DNA of 64,000 bases from contig NZ_CP055932.1 in NCBI RefSeq assembly GCF_013927005.1, positions 4,716-68,715 on the forward strand, given 5' to 3'. This document shows, piece by piece, positions 21,222 to 29,410 of this stretch; the first letter of the stretch is position 1; each line of letters begins with the position of its first letter. Made by a program: the position numbers and the translations under genes. The notes under the pieces are model-generated. The model worked only from the letters and a program-made list of their open reading frames with translations, did not search any database and was not told where the DNA came from. Source of the DNA: Enterobacter sp. RHBSTW-00175 (GTDB lineage: Bacteria; Pseudomonadota; Gammaproteobacteria; Enterobacterales; Enterobacteriaceae).

Positions 21222-22514
21222 TTATCGCAGGGGTAGTTTTTTTATGTCATTTAATGTTATGTACTGCGCTCCAATGCCTTTCGAAATACTTTTAATCCAG
21301 TCGACTCCAAATTTCGATTTTAATGCCGCGGCAACCATTTCACCACATTCGTACTCAGAAGCTTTGATAACAAAAACACAATCTGTAATGGAAAAAGAAC
21401 CGTTTCGTATGATCCCAACTTTCCCCAAACATCTTGTTCCTACACGGGGTACAACAACATCTCCTTTCACCGCCTGTACGGCTGAACCATTTTCTGCACT
21501 GTCATTGTTATTTTCAAATAAAGAAAAATCATTATAAAAAGAAGATGAATGGATTATCGCATCATGCAGTTGAGTTTTTTTCGTTTTGCTGATATTCCCT
21601 CTCATAACTTTTATACCTGAAGTTTCAATCGTTTTTTCGTTATTGTTATATTTAAAAGAGTTATATTGATGGTCGGCCCTTTCAATAAACTCTTCTTTTT
21701 TAAGCCTTATCGCTTTATTTTTTTTTGAACTTCTTGTTGTTATTGATGGGCTTATTGATTTTTTGTTACTGACAGTGAGAATATGAGTCCTTGCTTCAGT
21801 TCCCAAAAATGCCTTATTATCTAATTCTATAACATCTATATATTTAAATAATGAGGTTATTTTTTCTCTGAGTGGTTTATATTTCTCGCTTGAAAATATC
21901 GTATCAGGTACAACAATTCCACAACAACTGTCTCGATCAAGCAACTTAAGCGATAACATTAAGAACAAAACCTCAGCTCTGTAATATTTTGTTTTATGAT
22001 TTAGTGCCCACTCCTTAAATAAGAACCTTGTATAGGCAGTATGTTCAGCTGTATAAAAAGGAGGATTGCCAATGACTATGCCATATGTACTGTTTTGTGC
22101 CTTTATTTTATCAAAACTGGCTGAATGGGTTGCATCTAAACATATACTCGTCGTGTTTTGTAATAGGTCTAACTTTCTGCAGTTTTCATCATCAATATCA
22201 ATTCCGTAGAGCTTTGCGTTGTCGTATTTGAGCGCAGCTGTCATCAACAACGAGCCTTCACCAGCACTTAAGTCAATGATTGTACTTGCTTCGTCTGATG
22301 GTAATGATGAGATAAGCAACTCTGCCACATCCCGGTTTGTATAGTACTGAGATAGACGTTTTTTTCTTGAAATCGTTTTGCCCATGCTCAACTTGAACTT
22401 CCGCCTCTTCTGCTCTTGTTTTTGGAATGCTACCGCCCTCAGATCATCATGTCTGATAGCCATATCATTTAACAGATAATTCAAATGTTTTATCTTTGTT
22501 AAAGATATAGGCAA
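21222..22514 (-). CDS. N6-adenine-type DNA methyltransferase with C-terminal target-recognition-like region
   Basis: This 430-residue protein has the gamma-type methyltransferase order: SAM motif I DLSAGEGS at 81-88, acidic GIDIDDE, then catalytic NPPF at 150-153. The last 90 residues (VVVPRVGTRCLGKVGII, then SITDCVFVIK and ISKGIGAQYITLNDIKKLPL) resemble the half-specificity domains of type I HsdS and type IIG enzymes. It is therefore a self-contained modification enzyme. It is the first gene of the operon and there is no adjacent restriction nuclease gene. It could mark self DNA or act in the defence mechanism itself. Confidence 0.85.
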   Translation of the reverse strand: MPISLTKIKHLNYLLNDMAIRHDDLRAVAFQKQEQKRRKFKLSMGKTISRKKRLSQYYTNRDVAELLISSLPSDEASTIIDLSAGEGSLLMTAALKYDNAKLYGIDIDDENCRKLDLLQNTTSICLDATHSASFDKIKAQNSTYGIVIGNPPFYTAEHTAYTRFLFKEWALNHKTKYYRAEVLFLMLSLKLLDRDSCCGIVVPDTIFSSEKYKPLREKITSLFKYIDVIELDNKAFLGTEARTHILTVSNKKSISPSITTRSSKKNKAIRLKKEEFIERADHQYNSFKYNNNEKTIETSGIKVMRGNISKTKKTQLHDAIIHSSSFYNDFSLFENNNDSAENGSAVQAVKGDVVVPRVGTRCLGKVGIIRNGSFSITDCVFVIKASEYECGEMVAAALKSKFGVDWIKSISKGIGAQYITLNDIKKLPLR

Positions 22515-22656
22515 CAGAGACTGGACTCAATAACTTTTCTACTTATTAAAATGTACGTTTGAGAAAGTAGACTCTATGCGGTACGCTCTGGCGTATACTT
22601 TTCCCCGATTTTTCACGCAGCGCGCCGGACGCTTTCCGGCCCGGACGGAGCCCCGG

Positions 22657-23652
22657 ATGACACTGATGCCTGACGATGAACCCGAGCAGCTCCCGCCACC
22701 GGCGGTCATTCCACCTGATGGGGATTTCCTGCCGGCGCTGGTTGGTACTGAAAGCCAGGTCGGTCCCGCCCGGGCCTACCTGCTTTCCCTCAATTCCCCC
22801 CGCAGCCGGCAGACCATGGCCTCGTTCCTCGGTATTGTTGCCGGCATGCTCGGCGCCGCGTCCCTGGAGTCCTGCAGCTGGGGCAGCCTGCGCCGTCATC
22901 ACGTTATGGCCGTGACCGAGCTCCTGCGCGACACCGGCCGGGCCACGGCGACCGTCAACACCTATCTTTCGGCACTCAAGGGGGTGGCGAAGGAAGCCTG
23001 GATGCTGAAACTCATGGACGTCGAGAGCTTCCAGCACATCCGGGCGGTGCGTAACCTTAGGGGCAGCCGCCTGCCGCGCGGCCGGGCCCTGCCGCCGGAG
23101 GAGATACGGGCGCTGTTTGGTGCCTGCGAGGCCGATGACTCCAGCATCGGGGTACGCGATGCGGCAATGCTGGCCGTCATTCTCGGCTGCGGCCTGCGCC
23201 GGTCAGAGGCGGTAGGGCTGGATTTGCGTGACGTTGTCACAGATGAGCGGGCGCTCCGGGTGCTGGGTAAGGGAAACAAGGAGCGGCTGGCCTATATGCC
23301 GGCGGGCACCTGGCAGCGGCTAAGGACGTGGATCGATGACGTGCGGGGAGAAAAAGACGGGCCGTTGTTCACCCGTATCCGCCGCTTTGACACCCTGACG
23401 AACGACCGGCTGACCGACCAGGCGGTGTATCACGTCCTGCAGGTCCGCCAGCGCCAGGCGGGGGTTACAAAATGTGCCCCGCACGATTTAAGGCGAACTT
23501 TTGCCACCGCCATGCTCGATAATGGCGAGGATCTCATCACGGTAAAGGACGCGATGGGGCATGCCAGCGTCACCACCACCCAGCAGTACGATCGCCGCGG
23601 CGAAGCGCGCCTGCGCACGGCCCGCGATCGCCTGAATCTGACTGACATTTAA
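22657..23652 (+). CDS. xerC: XerC-type tyrosine recombinase
   Basis: This is a tyrosine recombinase of 331 residues from the ATG at 22657; an upstream in-frame ATG at 22576 would add 27 residues. Numbered from 22576, the catalytic residues are Arg208 in GCGLRRSEAVGL, His303 and Arg306 in HDLRRTF, His329 in MGHASV and Tyr338 in TQQYDRR. A SAM-like N-terminal domain precedes them. Published mcr-10 loci have a xerC gene immediately upstream, as here. It is divergent from the defence operon. Confidence 0.88.
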   Translation: MTLMPDDEPEQLPPPAVIPPDGDFLPALVGTESQVGPARAYLLSLNSPRSRQTMASFLGIVAGMLGAASLESCSWGSLRRHHVMAVTELLRDTGRATATVNTYLSALKGVAKEAWMLKLMDVESFQHIRAVRNLRGSRLPRGRALPPEEIRALFGACEADDSSIGVRDAAMLAVILGCGLRRSEAVGLDLRDVVTDERALRVLGKGNKERLAYMPAGTWQRLRTWIDDVRGEKDGPLFTRIRRFDTLTNDRLTDQAVYHVLQVRQRQAGVTKCAPHDLRRTFATAMLDNGEDLITVKDAMGHASVTTTQQYDRRGEARLRTARDRLNLTDI

Positions 23653-24018
23653 TATCATATTAAGTTAATAACTTAACAAGAAACCGTAACAGTAATGCCG
23701 GTGGCAGCCGTGCTGCTGTCATATCCGGTACTGTCTGAACAGAGGAGGCGGAACTCCGGACTACGCTGCTTCCCCTGTTGCGCAGTCTGAAGGACGTCTT
23801 CATCTTTTCCCTTCGGTAAACGGCCAGCTGGCTGCTCCGCTTTGTATCCCAATACCGCTACCGGCGACTCAGGCCGGATACCAGAGATAACTCACTGATT
23901 GGGTACTAGTCATTAAAAAATAGTTTCGCTTAGGAACCGCCGGGTCTGATAACCTGTTGCCCTTTTTCTGGTGCAACCTGTGACCCCGGGCGGGGACATA
24001 TTATTGATGGAGATCGTA
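23653..24018. other. Intergenic region between xerC and mcr-10
   Basis: No gene is visible. An inverted repeat, TTAAGTT-AAT-AACTTAA (23660-23676), lies 8 bp after the xerC stop; it could be a weak terminator or a recombinase site. A ribosome binding site (GGAGAT, 24009-24014) precedes the mcr-10 ATG. The mcr-10 promoter must lie here, but I could not define it. Confidence 0.5.
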
Positions 24019-25629
24019 ATGCCCGTACTTTTCAGGATGAGGGTAATCCCCTTGGTTTTACTTCTGGCACTCGTTTTTGCATTCTTACTTAACTGGCCGG
24101 TGTTGCTGCATTTCTACGATATCCTGAGCCGTCTTGAACATGTGAGGGCGGGGTTCGTCATCTCCATTCCGTTTGTGCTGGTTGCAGCGCTTAACTTTGT
24201 GTTTATGCCCTTCTCGGTTCGCTACCTGCTCAAACCCTTCTTTGCCCTGTTGCTGGTCACCGGTTCGGTGGTGAGTTACGCCACACTGAAATATAAAGTG
24301 ATGTTTGATCAGTCCATGATCGAAAATATACTGGAAACAAACCCACAGGAAGCGCATGCCTACCTGAATGGCTCACTGGTGCTGTGGCTGGTCTTCATGG
24401 GCATTCTTCCGGCTATCCTGTTGTTTTTGATTAAAATTGAATATGCAGACAAATGGTACAAAGGGGTTGCCCACCGGCTGCTTTCCATGCTCGCTTCGCT
24501 GATCCTGATTGCAGGTGTTGCCGCTCTGTATTACCAGGATTATGCTTCTGTCGGGCGCAATAACCCGACGCTGAACAAAGAAATTATCCCGGCAAACTAT
24601 GCGTACAGCACTTTCCATTACGTGAAGGATACCTATTTTACGACGAAAATGCCTTTCCGGACGCTGGGGGATGATGCAAGGCGCGTTACCCGGAATGGTA
24701 AACCCACGCTGATGTTCCTGGTAATTGGCGAAACGGCACGGAGCCAGAATTTCTCCATGAACGGCTACCCGCGTGACACAAATGCCTTTACCAGCAAAAT
24801 CGATGGCGTTATTTCGTTCAGGAATATGCGTTCCTGTGGCACGGCGACCGCAGTCTCGGTGCCCTGTATGTTCTCGGATATGAACCGGACGGATTACGAT
24901 GGTAAAAAGGCTGCCGGCAGTGAAAATGTCCTCGACATCGTGCAGAAAACGGGGGTTTCGCTGTTGTGGAAAGAAAACGATGGCGGGTGTAAAGGCGTAT
25001 GCAGCCGTATCCCGACTGTCGAAATTAATCCCGGTATCAGTAAAAAACTGTGTGACGGTAAAACCTGCTATGACGATGTTATGCTGGAAAACCTGGATAC
25101 CGAAATCGGCAAAATGGCCGGAGACAAGCTGATCGCCTTCCATATGATTGGCAGCCATGGACCGACCTATTACCAGCGTTATCCGGCAGAGCATCGTCAC
25201 TTCATGCCGGAATGTGCGCGCAGCGATATCGAAAACTGCACGCAGGAACAGCTGGTTAATACCTACGACAATACCATTCGCCACACCGACTATGTGTTAG
25301 CGCAGATGATTGAAAAGCTTAAGCAATACAGCGAACAGTACAACACCGTACTGCTGTATGTGTCCGATCACGGCGAATCTCTGGGAGAGAGCGGACTGTA
25401 TCTGCACGGTACCCCCTACAAACTGGCACCGGATCAGCAGACGCACATCCCGATGCAGCTCTGGATGTCGCCAGGCTTCATTGCTGCTAAAAATATTAAC
25501 GCCGCGTGTCTGCAGCATAATGCCGTTAACAGGACATATAGACTGGCCCCATGAATCTCCAGACAGTTGGTATCACTTAAGTTAGTGATAGTCTTAATAC
25601 TAGTTTTTAGACTAGTCGTTGGAGTCCGA

Positions 25630-25995
25630 ATGATTGATGTTTTAGGTCCAGAGAAGCGCAGACGGCGAAGTGTTCAGGAAAAAATCGCCATTGTTCAGCA
25701 GAGTTTTGAGCCCGGAATGACCGTGTCGCTGGTCGCCCGTCAGCATGGCGTTGCTGCCAGTCAGCTGTTCCTGTGGCGTAAGCAGTATCAGGAAGGCAGC
25801 CTTACAGCCGTTGCCGCAGGAGAACAGGTTGTGCCCGCGTCGGAGCTGGCATCTGCGATGAAGCAAATTAAAGAGCTGCAGCGCCTGTTGGGCAAGAAAA
25901 CCATGGAAAACGAGCTGCTAAAAGAAGCCGTTGAATATGGCCGACAAAAAAAGTGGATAGCGCACGTGCCCTTGTTACCGGAGGATGGCGAATAA
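25630..25995 (+). CDS. IS2-group OrfA
   Basis: This 121-residue DNA-binding protein has a helix-turn-helix (about 16-55, [13 protein letters not shown], then [21 protein letters not shown]) and a C-terminal leucine zipper ([20 protein letters not shown]). The ATG at 25630 follows GGAGTC. Near its end an A7G run (25946-25953) is the classic IS3-family slippery site for -1 frameshifting into orfB, giving the OrfAB transposase. Confidence 0.9.
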   Translation: MIDVLGPEKRRRRSVQEKIAIVQQSFEPGMTVSLVARQHGVAASQLFLWRKQYQEGSLTAVAAGEQVVPASELASAMKQIKELQRLLGKKTMENELLKEAVEYGRQKKWIAHVPLLPEDGE

Positions 25996-26858
25996 GCCTT
26001 GTCAGTCGTTGCCTCCGGGTCTCACGTGCGCAACTGCATGCCATAGCCCGTCAGTCGAAGGACTGGCAGGATCGTCGGTGCAAGCGCAAGCCTGATGATA
26101 CTGACGCGCTGGCCCGTATCCATACCGTTATCGGCGATCTGCCCACCTATGGTTATCGTCGGGTATGGGCACTGTTGCGCAGACAATCAGAAACTGACGA
26201 CATGGCGGTGATCAATGCCAAACGCGTATACCGCATCATGCGTCAGAATGCGCTGCTGCTTGAGCGTAAACCGGAAATACCGCCATCGAAGCGGGCGCAT
26301 ACAGGGAAAGTGGCCGTTGGAGAAAGTAACCAGCGGTGGTGCTCTGACGGCTTCGAGTTCAGCTGTGATAACGGTGAAAAACTGCGGGTCACGTTCGCTC
26401 TGGACTGTTGCGATCGCGAGGCACTTTACTGGGCGGCCAGTAACGGTGGATATGACAGTGAAACCGTGCAGGACGTCATGCTGGGTGCCGTGGAGCGTCG
26501 CTTCGGTAACAGCCTGCCGACATCCCCAGTTGAGTGGCTGACAGACAACGGTTCAGCCTACCGTTCTTATCAGACGCGTCAGTTCGCCAGAATGGTAGGA
26601 CTGGAGCCTAAACATACGGCGGTACGTAGCCCGGAAAGCAACGGGATGGCAGAGAGCTTCGTGAAAACGATGAAGCGCGATTACATCAGCATCATGCCGA
26701 AACCCGACGGGTTAACAGCGGTAAAGAACCTTGCGGAGGCCTTCGAACATTACAACGAATGGCATCCGCATAGTGCACTGGGGTATCGTTCGCCACGGGA
26801 ATATCTGCGGCGGCGAACCAGTAATGGGTTAAGTGATAAAAAGTGTATGGAAATATAG
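25953..26858 (+). CDS. IS2-group OrfB (transposase catalytic domain)
   Basis: This 301-residue frame holds the rve/DDE core: [34 protein letters not shown] and [19 protein letters not shown] with the catalytic D, D and E. It overlaps orfA by 43 bp and is normally expressed by -1 frameshifting at the A7G run at the overlap. The GTG at 25953 is only the formal start of the open frame. Confidence 0.9.
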   Translation: MDSARALVTGGWRISLVSRCLRVSRAQLHAIARQSKDWQDRRCKRKPDDTDALARIHTVIGDLPTYGYRRVWALLRRQSETDDMAVINAKRVYRIMRQNALLLERKPEIPPSKRAHTGKVAVGESNQRWCSDGFEFSCDNGEKLRVTFALDCCDREALYWAASNGGYDSETVQDVMLGAVERRFGNSLPTSPVEWLTDNGSAYRSYQTRQFARMVGLEPKHTAVRSPESNGMAESFVKTMKRDYISIMPKPDGLTAVKNLAEAFEHYNEWHPHSALGYRSPREYLRRRTSNGLSDKKCMEI

Positions 26859-27065
26859 GGGCCAATCCAACATATTCCCACGATAACCTTTTCGCGTCCG
26901 TACTGGGGCTCTGGGACATCACCACCGGGGCCTATCTTCCGGAAAGCGACCTGTTCCGCGAATGTCGTGGATAGCCTACATACTCGGTCGATTTCCGGAA
27001 ACAAACAGCCTGCTGCCGGAAATTATAAAATTTTGCTGACGGCGTGCATGCCGTCAGCGCCTGTT

Positions 27066-27093
27066 TGCCTGCTCCCGAAGCAGGCATTTTTTT
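27066..27093 (+). terminator. Intrinsic terminator downstream of mcr-10
   Basis: The stem TGCCTGCT/AGCAGGCA with a short CCCGA loop is followed by seven Ts (27087-27093), about 90 bp after the mcr-10 stop. A second hairpin lies just upstream at 27033-27056 (GCTGACGGCG... CCGTCAGC). This is a standard Rho-independent terminator and probably the native end of the mcr-10 transcript. Confidence 0.8.
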
Positions 27094-27446
27094 ACCTGAG
27101 TCGACCTGTCTGACATACATCGCCGCGCTTACCCACACCCTTATCCCCGGTTCCTGTGGATAAACCTTACAAAACGGATCCCCGTTTCTGGTACCTTCGG
27201 GCGGCAGAATGACCGGTTGCCTCTCGGCCAGCGCGCGGGCCCGTAGTATCTCTGTACCTGGCGTCATACCGGATGCCTGCCGTCTGCATTATCCTGACGG
27301 ATGGAGCCGTCCATCATAAACCTGCCGGGTTCAGTACGGACGGGTGTCATCGCATTTACGATGAAGACAAAATGTGACTCTGATTATCCCGTTGTGCTTA
27401 CTGGCCGATCGGGGGATCTCTTTTCTGATACATTGTGTCAGCTCAG
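27094..27446. other. Stretch between mcr-10 terminator and second IS copy
   Basis: This stretch of about 350 bp has no supported gene. A minus-strand frame of 111 codons covers it but has no recognisable features and runs through the mcr-10 terminator. The qseB/qseC-like genes reported downstream of some mcr-9 loci are absent. The second IS2-group copy starts at 27447. Confidence 0.45.
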
Positions 27447-27537
27447 TAGACTGGCCCCATGAATCTCCAGACAGTTGGTATCACTTAAGTTAGTGATAGT
27501 CTTAATACTAGTTTTTAGACTAGTCGTTGGAGTCCGA

Positions 27538-27903
27538 ATGATTGATGTTTTAGGTCCAGAGAAGCGCAGACGGCGAAGTGTTCAGGAAAAAATCGCCATT
27601 GTTCAGCAGAGTTTTGAGCCCGGAATGACCGTGTCGCTGGTCGCCCGTCAGCATGGCGTTGCTGCCAGTCAGCTGTTCCTGTGGCGTAAGCAGTATCAGG
27701 AAGGCAGCCTTACAGCCGTTGCCGCAGGAGAACAGGTTGTGCCCGCGTCGGAGCTGGCATCTGCGATGAAGCAAATTAAAGAGCTGCAGCGCCTGTTGGG
27801 CAAGAAAACCATGGAAAACGAGCTGCTAAAAGAAGCCGTTGAATATGGCCGACAAAAAAAGTGGATAGCGCACGTGCCCTTGTTACCGGAGGATGGCGAA
27901 TAA
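27538..27903 (+). CDS. IS2-group OrfA, copy 2
   Basis: This 121-residue protein is identical to the OrfA at 25630-25995, with the same helix-turn-helix, leucine zipper and A7G slippery site (27854-27861) before the overlap with orfB. Confidence 0.9.
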   Translation: MIDVLGPEKRRRRSVQEKIAIVQQSFEPGMTVSLVARQHGVAASQLFLWRKQYQEGSLTAVAAGEQVVPASELASAMKQIKELQRLLGKKTMENELLKEAVEYGRQKKWIAHVPLLPEDGE

Positions 27904-28766
27904 GCCTTGTCAGTCGTTGCCTCCGGGTCTCACGTGCGCAACTGCATGCCATAGCCCGTCAGTCGAAGGACTGGCAGGATCGTCGGTGCAAGCGCAAGCC
28001 TGATGATACTGACGCGCTGGCCCGTATCCATACCGTTATCGGCGATCTGCCCACCTATGGTTATCGTCGGGTATGGGCACTGTTGCGCAGACAATCAGAA
28101 ACTGACGACATGGCGGTGATCAATGCCAAACGCGTATACCGCATCATGCGTCAGAATGCGCTGCTGCTTGAGCGTAAACCGGAAATACCGCCATCGAAGC
28201 GGGCGCATACAGGGAAAGTGGCCGTTGGAGAAAGTAACCAGCGGTGGTGCTCTGACGGCTTCGAGTTCAGCTGTGATAACGGTGAAAAACTGCGGGTCAC
28301 GTTCGCTCTGGACTGTTGCGATCGCGAGGCACTTTACTGGGCGGCCAGTAACGGTGGATATGACAGTGAAACCGTGCAGGACGTCATGCTGGGTGCCGTG
28401 GAGCGTCGCTTCGGTAACAGCCTGCCGACATCCCCAGTTGAGTGGCTGACAGACAACGGTTCAGCCTACCGTTCTTATCAGACGCGTCAGTTCGCCAGAA
28501 TGGTAGGACTGGAGCCTAAACATACGGCGGTACGTAGCCCGGAAAGCAACGGGATGGCAGAGAGCTTCGTGAAAACGATGAAGCGCGATTACATCAGCAT
28601 CATGCCGAAACCCGACGGGTTAACAGCGGTAAAGAACCTTGCGGAGGCCTTCGAACATTACAACGAATGGCATCCGCATAGTGCACTGGGGTATCGTTCG
28701 CCACGGGAATATCTGCGGCGGCGAACCAGTAATGGGTTAAGTGATAAAAAGTGTATGGAAATATAG
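27861..28766 (+). CDS. IS2-group OrfB, copy 2
   Basis: This 301-residue frame is identical to the OrfB at 25953-26858 and holds the DDE catalytic core. It overlaps orfA by 43 bp and is expressed by -1 frameshifting as OrfAB. Confidence 0.9.
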   Translation: MDSARALVTGGWRISLVSRCLRVSRAQLHAIARQSKDWQDRRCKRKPDDTDALARIHTVIGDLPTYGYRRVWALLRRQSETDDMAVINAKRVYRIMRQNALLLERKPEIPPSKRAHTGKVAVGESNQRWCSDGFEFSCDNGEKLRVTFALDCCDREALYWAASNGGYDSETVQDVMLGAVERRFGNSLPTSPVEWLTDNGSAYRSYQTRQFARMVGLEPKHTAVRSPESNGMAESFVKTMKRDYISIMPKPDGLTAVKNLAEAFEHYNEWHPHSALGYRSPREYLRRRTSNGLSDKKCMEI

Positions 28767-28859
28767 GGGCCAATCCAGTACACCCTATTGCTATAGGTAA
28801 GTCTGTTCAAAAAACAGGCTTACCGTACAATAATTCTCTATATCCAAACTGACCCCGTT

Positions 28860-29347
28860 CAGACGGCTTCGAGTTCAACTGCGACAACGGTGAAAAACTG
28901 CGGGTCACGTTCTTGCTGGACTGCTGTGACAGAGAGGCCATAGACTGGGCAGCGAGCACGGGAGGCTACGACAGTTCGACGGTGCAGGATGTGATGCTGA
29001 GGTCGGTGGAAAAGCGCTTCGGTGACAGGTTACCGGACACACCGGTGCAGTGGCTGACGGACAACGGTTCAGCGTATACGGCGTATGAAACGCGGAGGTT
29101 CGCCGTAGAGCTGAATCTGGAGCCCTGCACAACAGCGGTGAGCAGCCCACAGAGCAATGGTATGGCTGAACGGTTCGTGAAAACGATGAAGGAAGATTAC
29201 ATCGCGTTCATGCCCAAACCGGATGTGAGAACAGCGCTACAGAGCCTTGCAGCGGCGTTCAATCACTATAATGAAAACCACCCGCATAGTGCGCTGGGAT
29301 ACCACTCTCCGAGGGAATACCGGCGGCAGCGGGCATCGTTAACTTAA
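28860..29347 (+). pseudogene. 3' remnant of an OrfB from a related IS2-group element
   Basis: The frame from 28860 reads [20 protein letters not shown] and continues to [17 protein letters not shown] and [19 protein letters not shown]. It is a diverged relative of the two OrfB copies upstream, lacking its first 120 or so residues. The break point is preceded by about 80 bp of unrelated sequence after copy 2. It is non-functional alone. The type I restriction locus begins about 60 bp further on. Confidence 0.85.
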
Positions 29348-29410
29348 GATACAAAAGCTGTCCGGAAATGGAGGGGCAAGATCATCGCACCCTCCCGCAC
29401 CAGCACCTTC

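Larger units (their letters stand above)
25539..26869 (+). mobile_element. IS2-group element (IS3 family), ISEc36-like, copy 1, inserted in mcr-10
   Basis: The element is 1331 bp, the size of IS2, starting TAGACTGGCCCC and ending GGGGCCAATCCA (imperfect inverted ends). It is flanked by the 5-bp duplication ACATA at 25534-25538 and 26870-26874, the size expected for this group, so this was a direct insertion into mcr-10. It carries orfA and orfB. The ISEc36 name is from memory of mcr-10 contexts and needs a database check. Confidence 0.92.
24019..26974 (+). pseudogene. mcr-10: mcr-10 phosphoethanolamine transferase gene, split by an IS2-group element
   Basis: This is an MCR-9/MCR-10-type lipid A phosphoethanolamine transferase gene, whose intact product confers colistin resistance in the inner membrane. 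Codons 1-507 lie at 24019-25538 and the last 33 codons (YSHDNLFASVLGLWDI... ending in FRECRG) at 26875-26974. Removing the IS and one 5-bp duplication gives exactly 1620 bp, 539 residues. Five N-terminal membrane helices, metal ligand Glu238, nucleophile Thr277 (by family alignment), Asp450 and His451 precede the break. The conserved SHDN block is lost. The remaining frame runs into the IS and stops at 25554 (511 residues), so it is probably inactive. Confidence 0.92.
27447..28777 (+). mobile_element. IS2-group element (ISEc36-like), copy 2
   Basis: This is another 1331-bp copy, in the same orientation as copy 1 and with the same termini and identical predicted proteins. Its 5-bp flanks differ (CTCAG on the left, GTACA on the right), so it lacks the target duplication. 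Either one side was deleted or replaced, or the copy arose by recombination. The two copies are direct repeats 577 bp apart and could recombine to delete the mcr-10 3' end. Confidence 0.9.

Noticed and set aside
26932..27267. Minus-strand frame of 111 codons downstream of mcr-10
   Set aside because: It runs through the mcr-10 terminator hairpins and shows no family features.
25539..28777. A composite transposon made of the two IS2-group copies
   Set aside because: There is no matched duplication at the outer ends, and the interval is only the mcr-10 tail and intergenic sequence, so an independent mobile unit is not supported.
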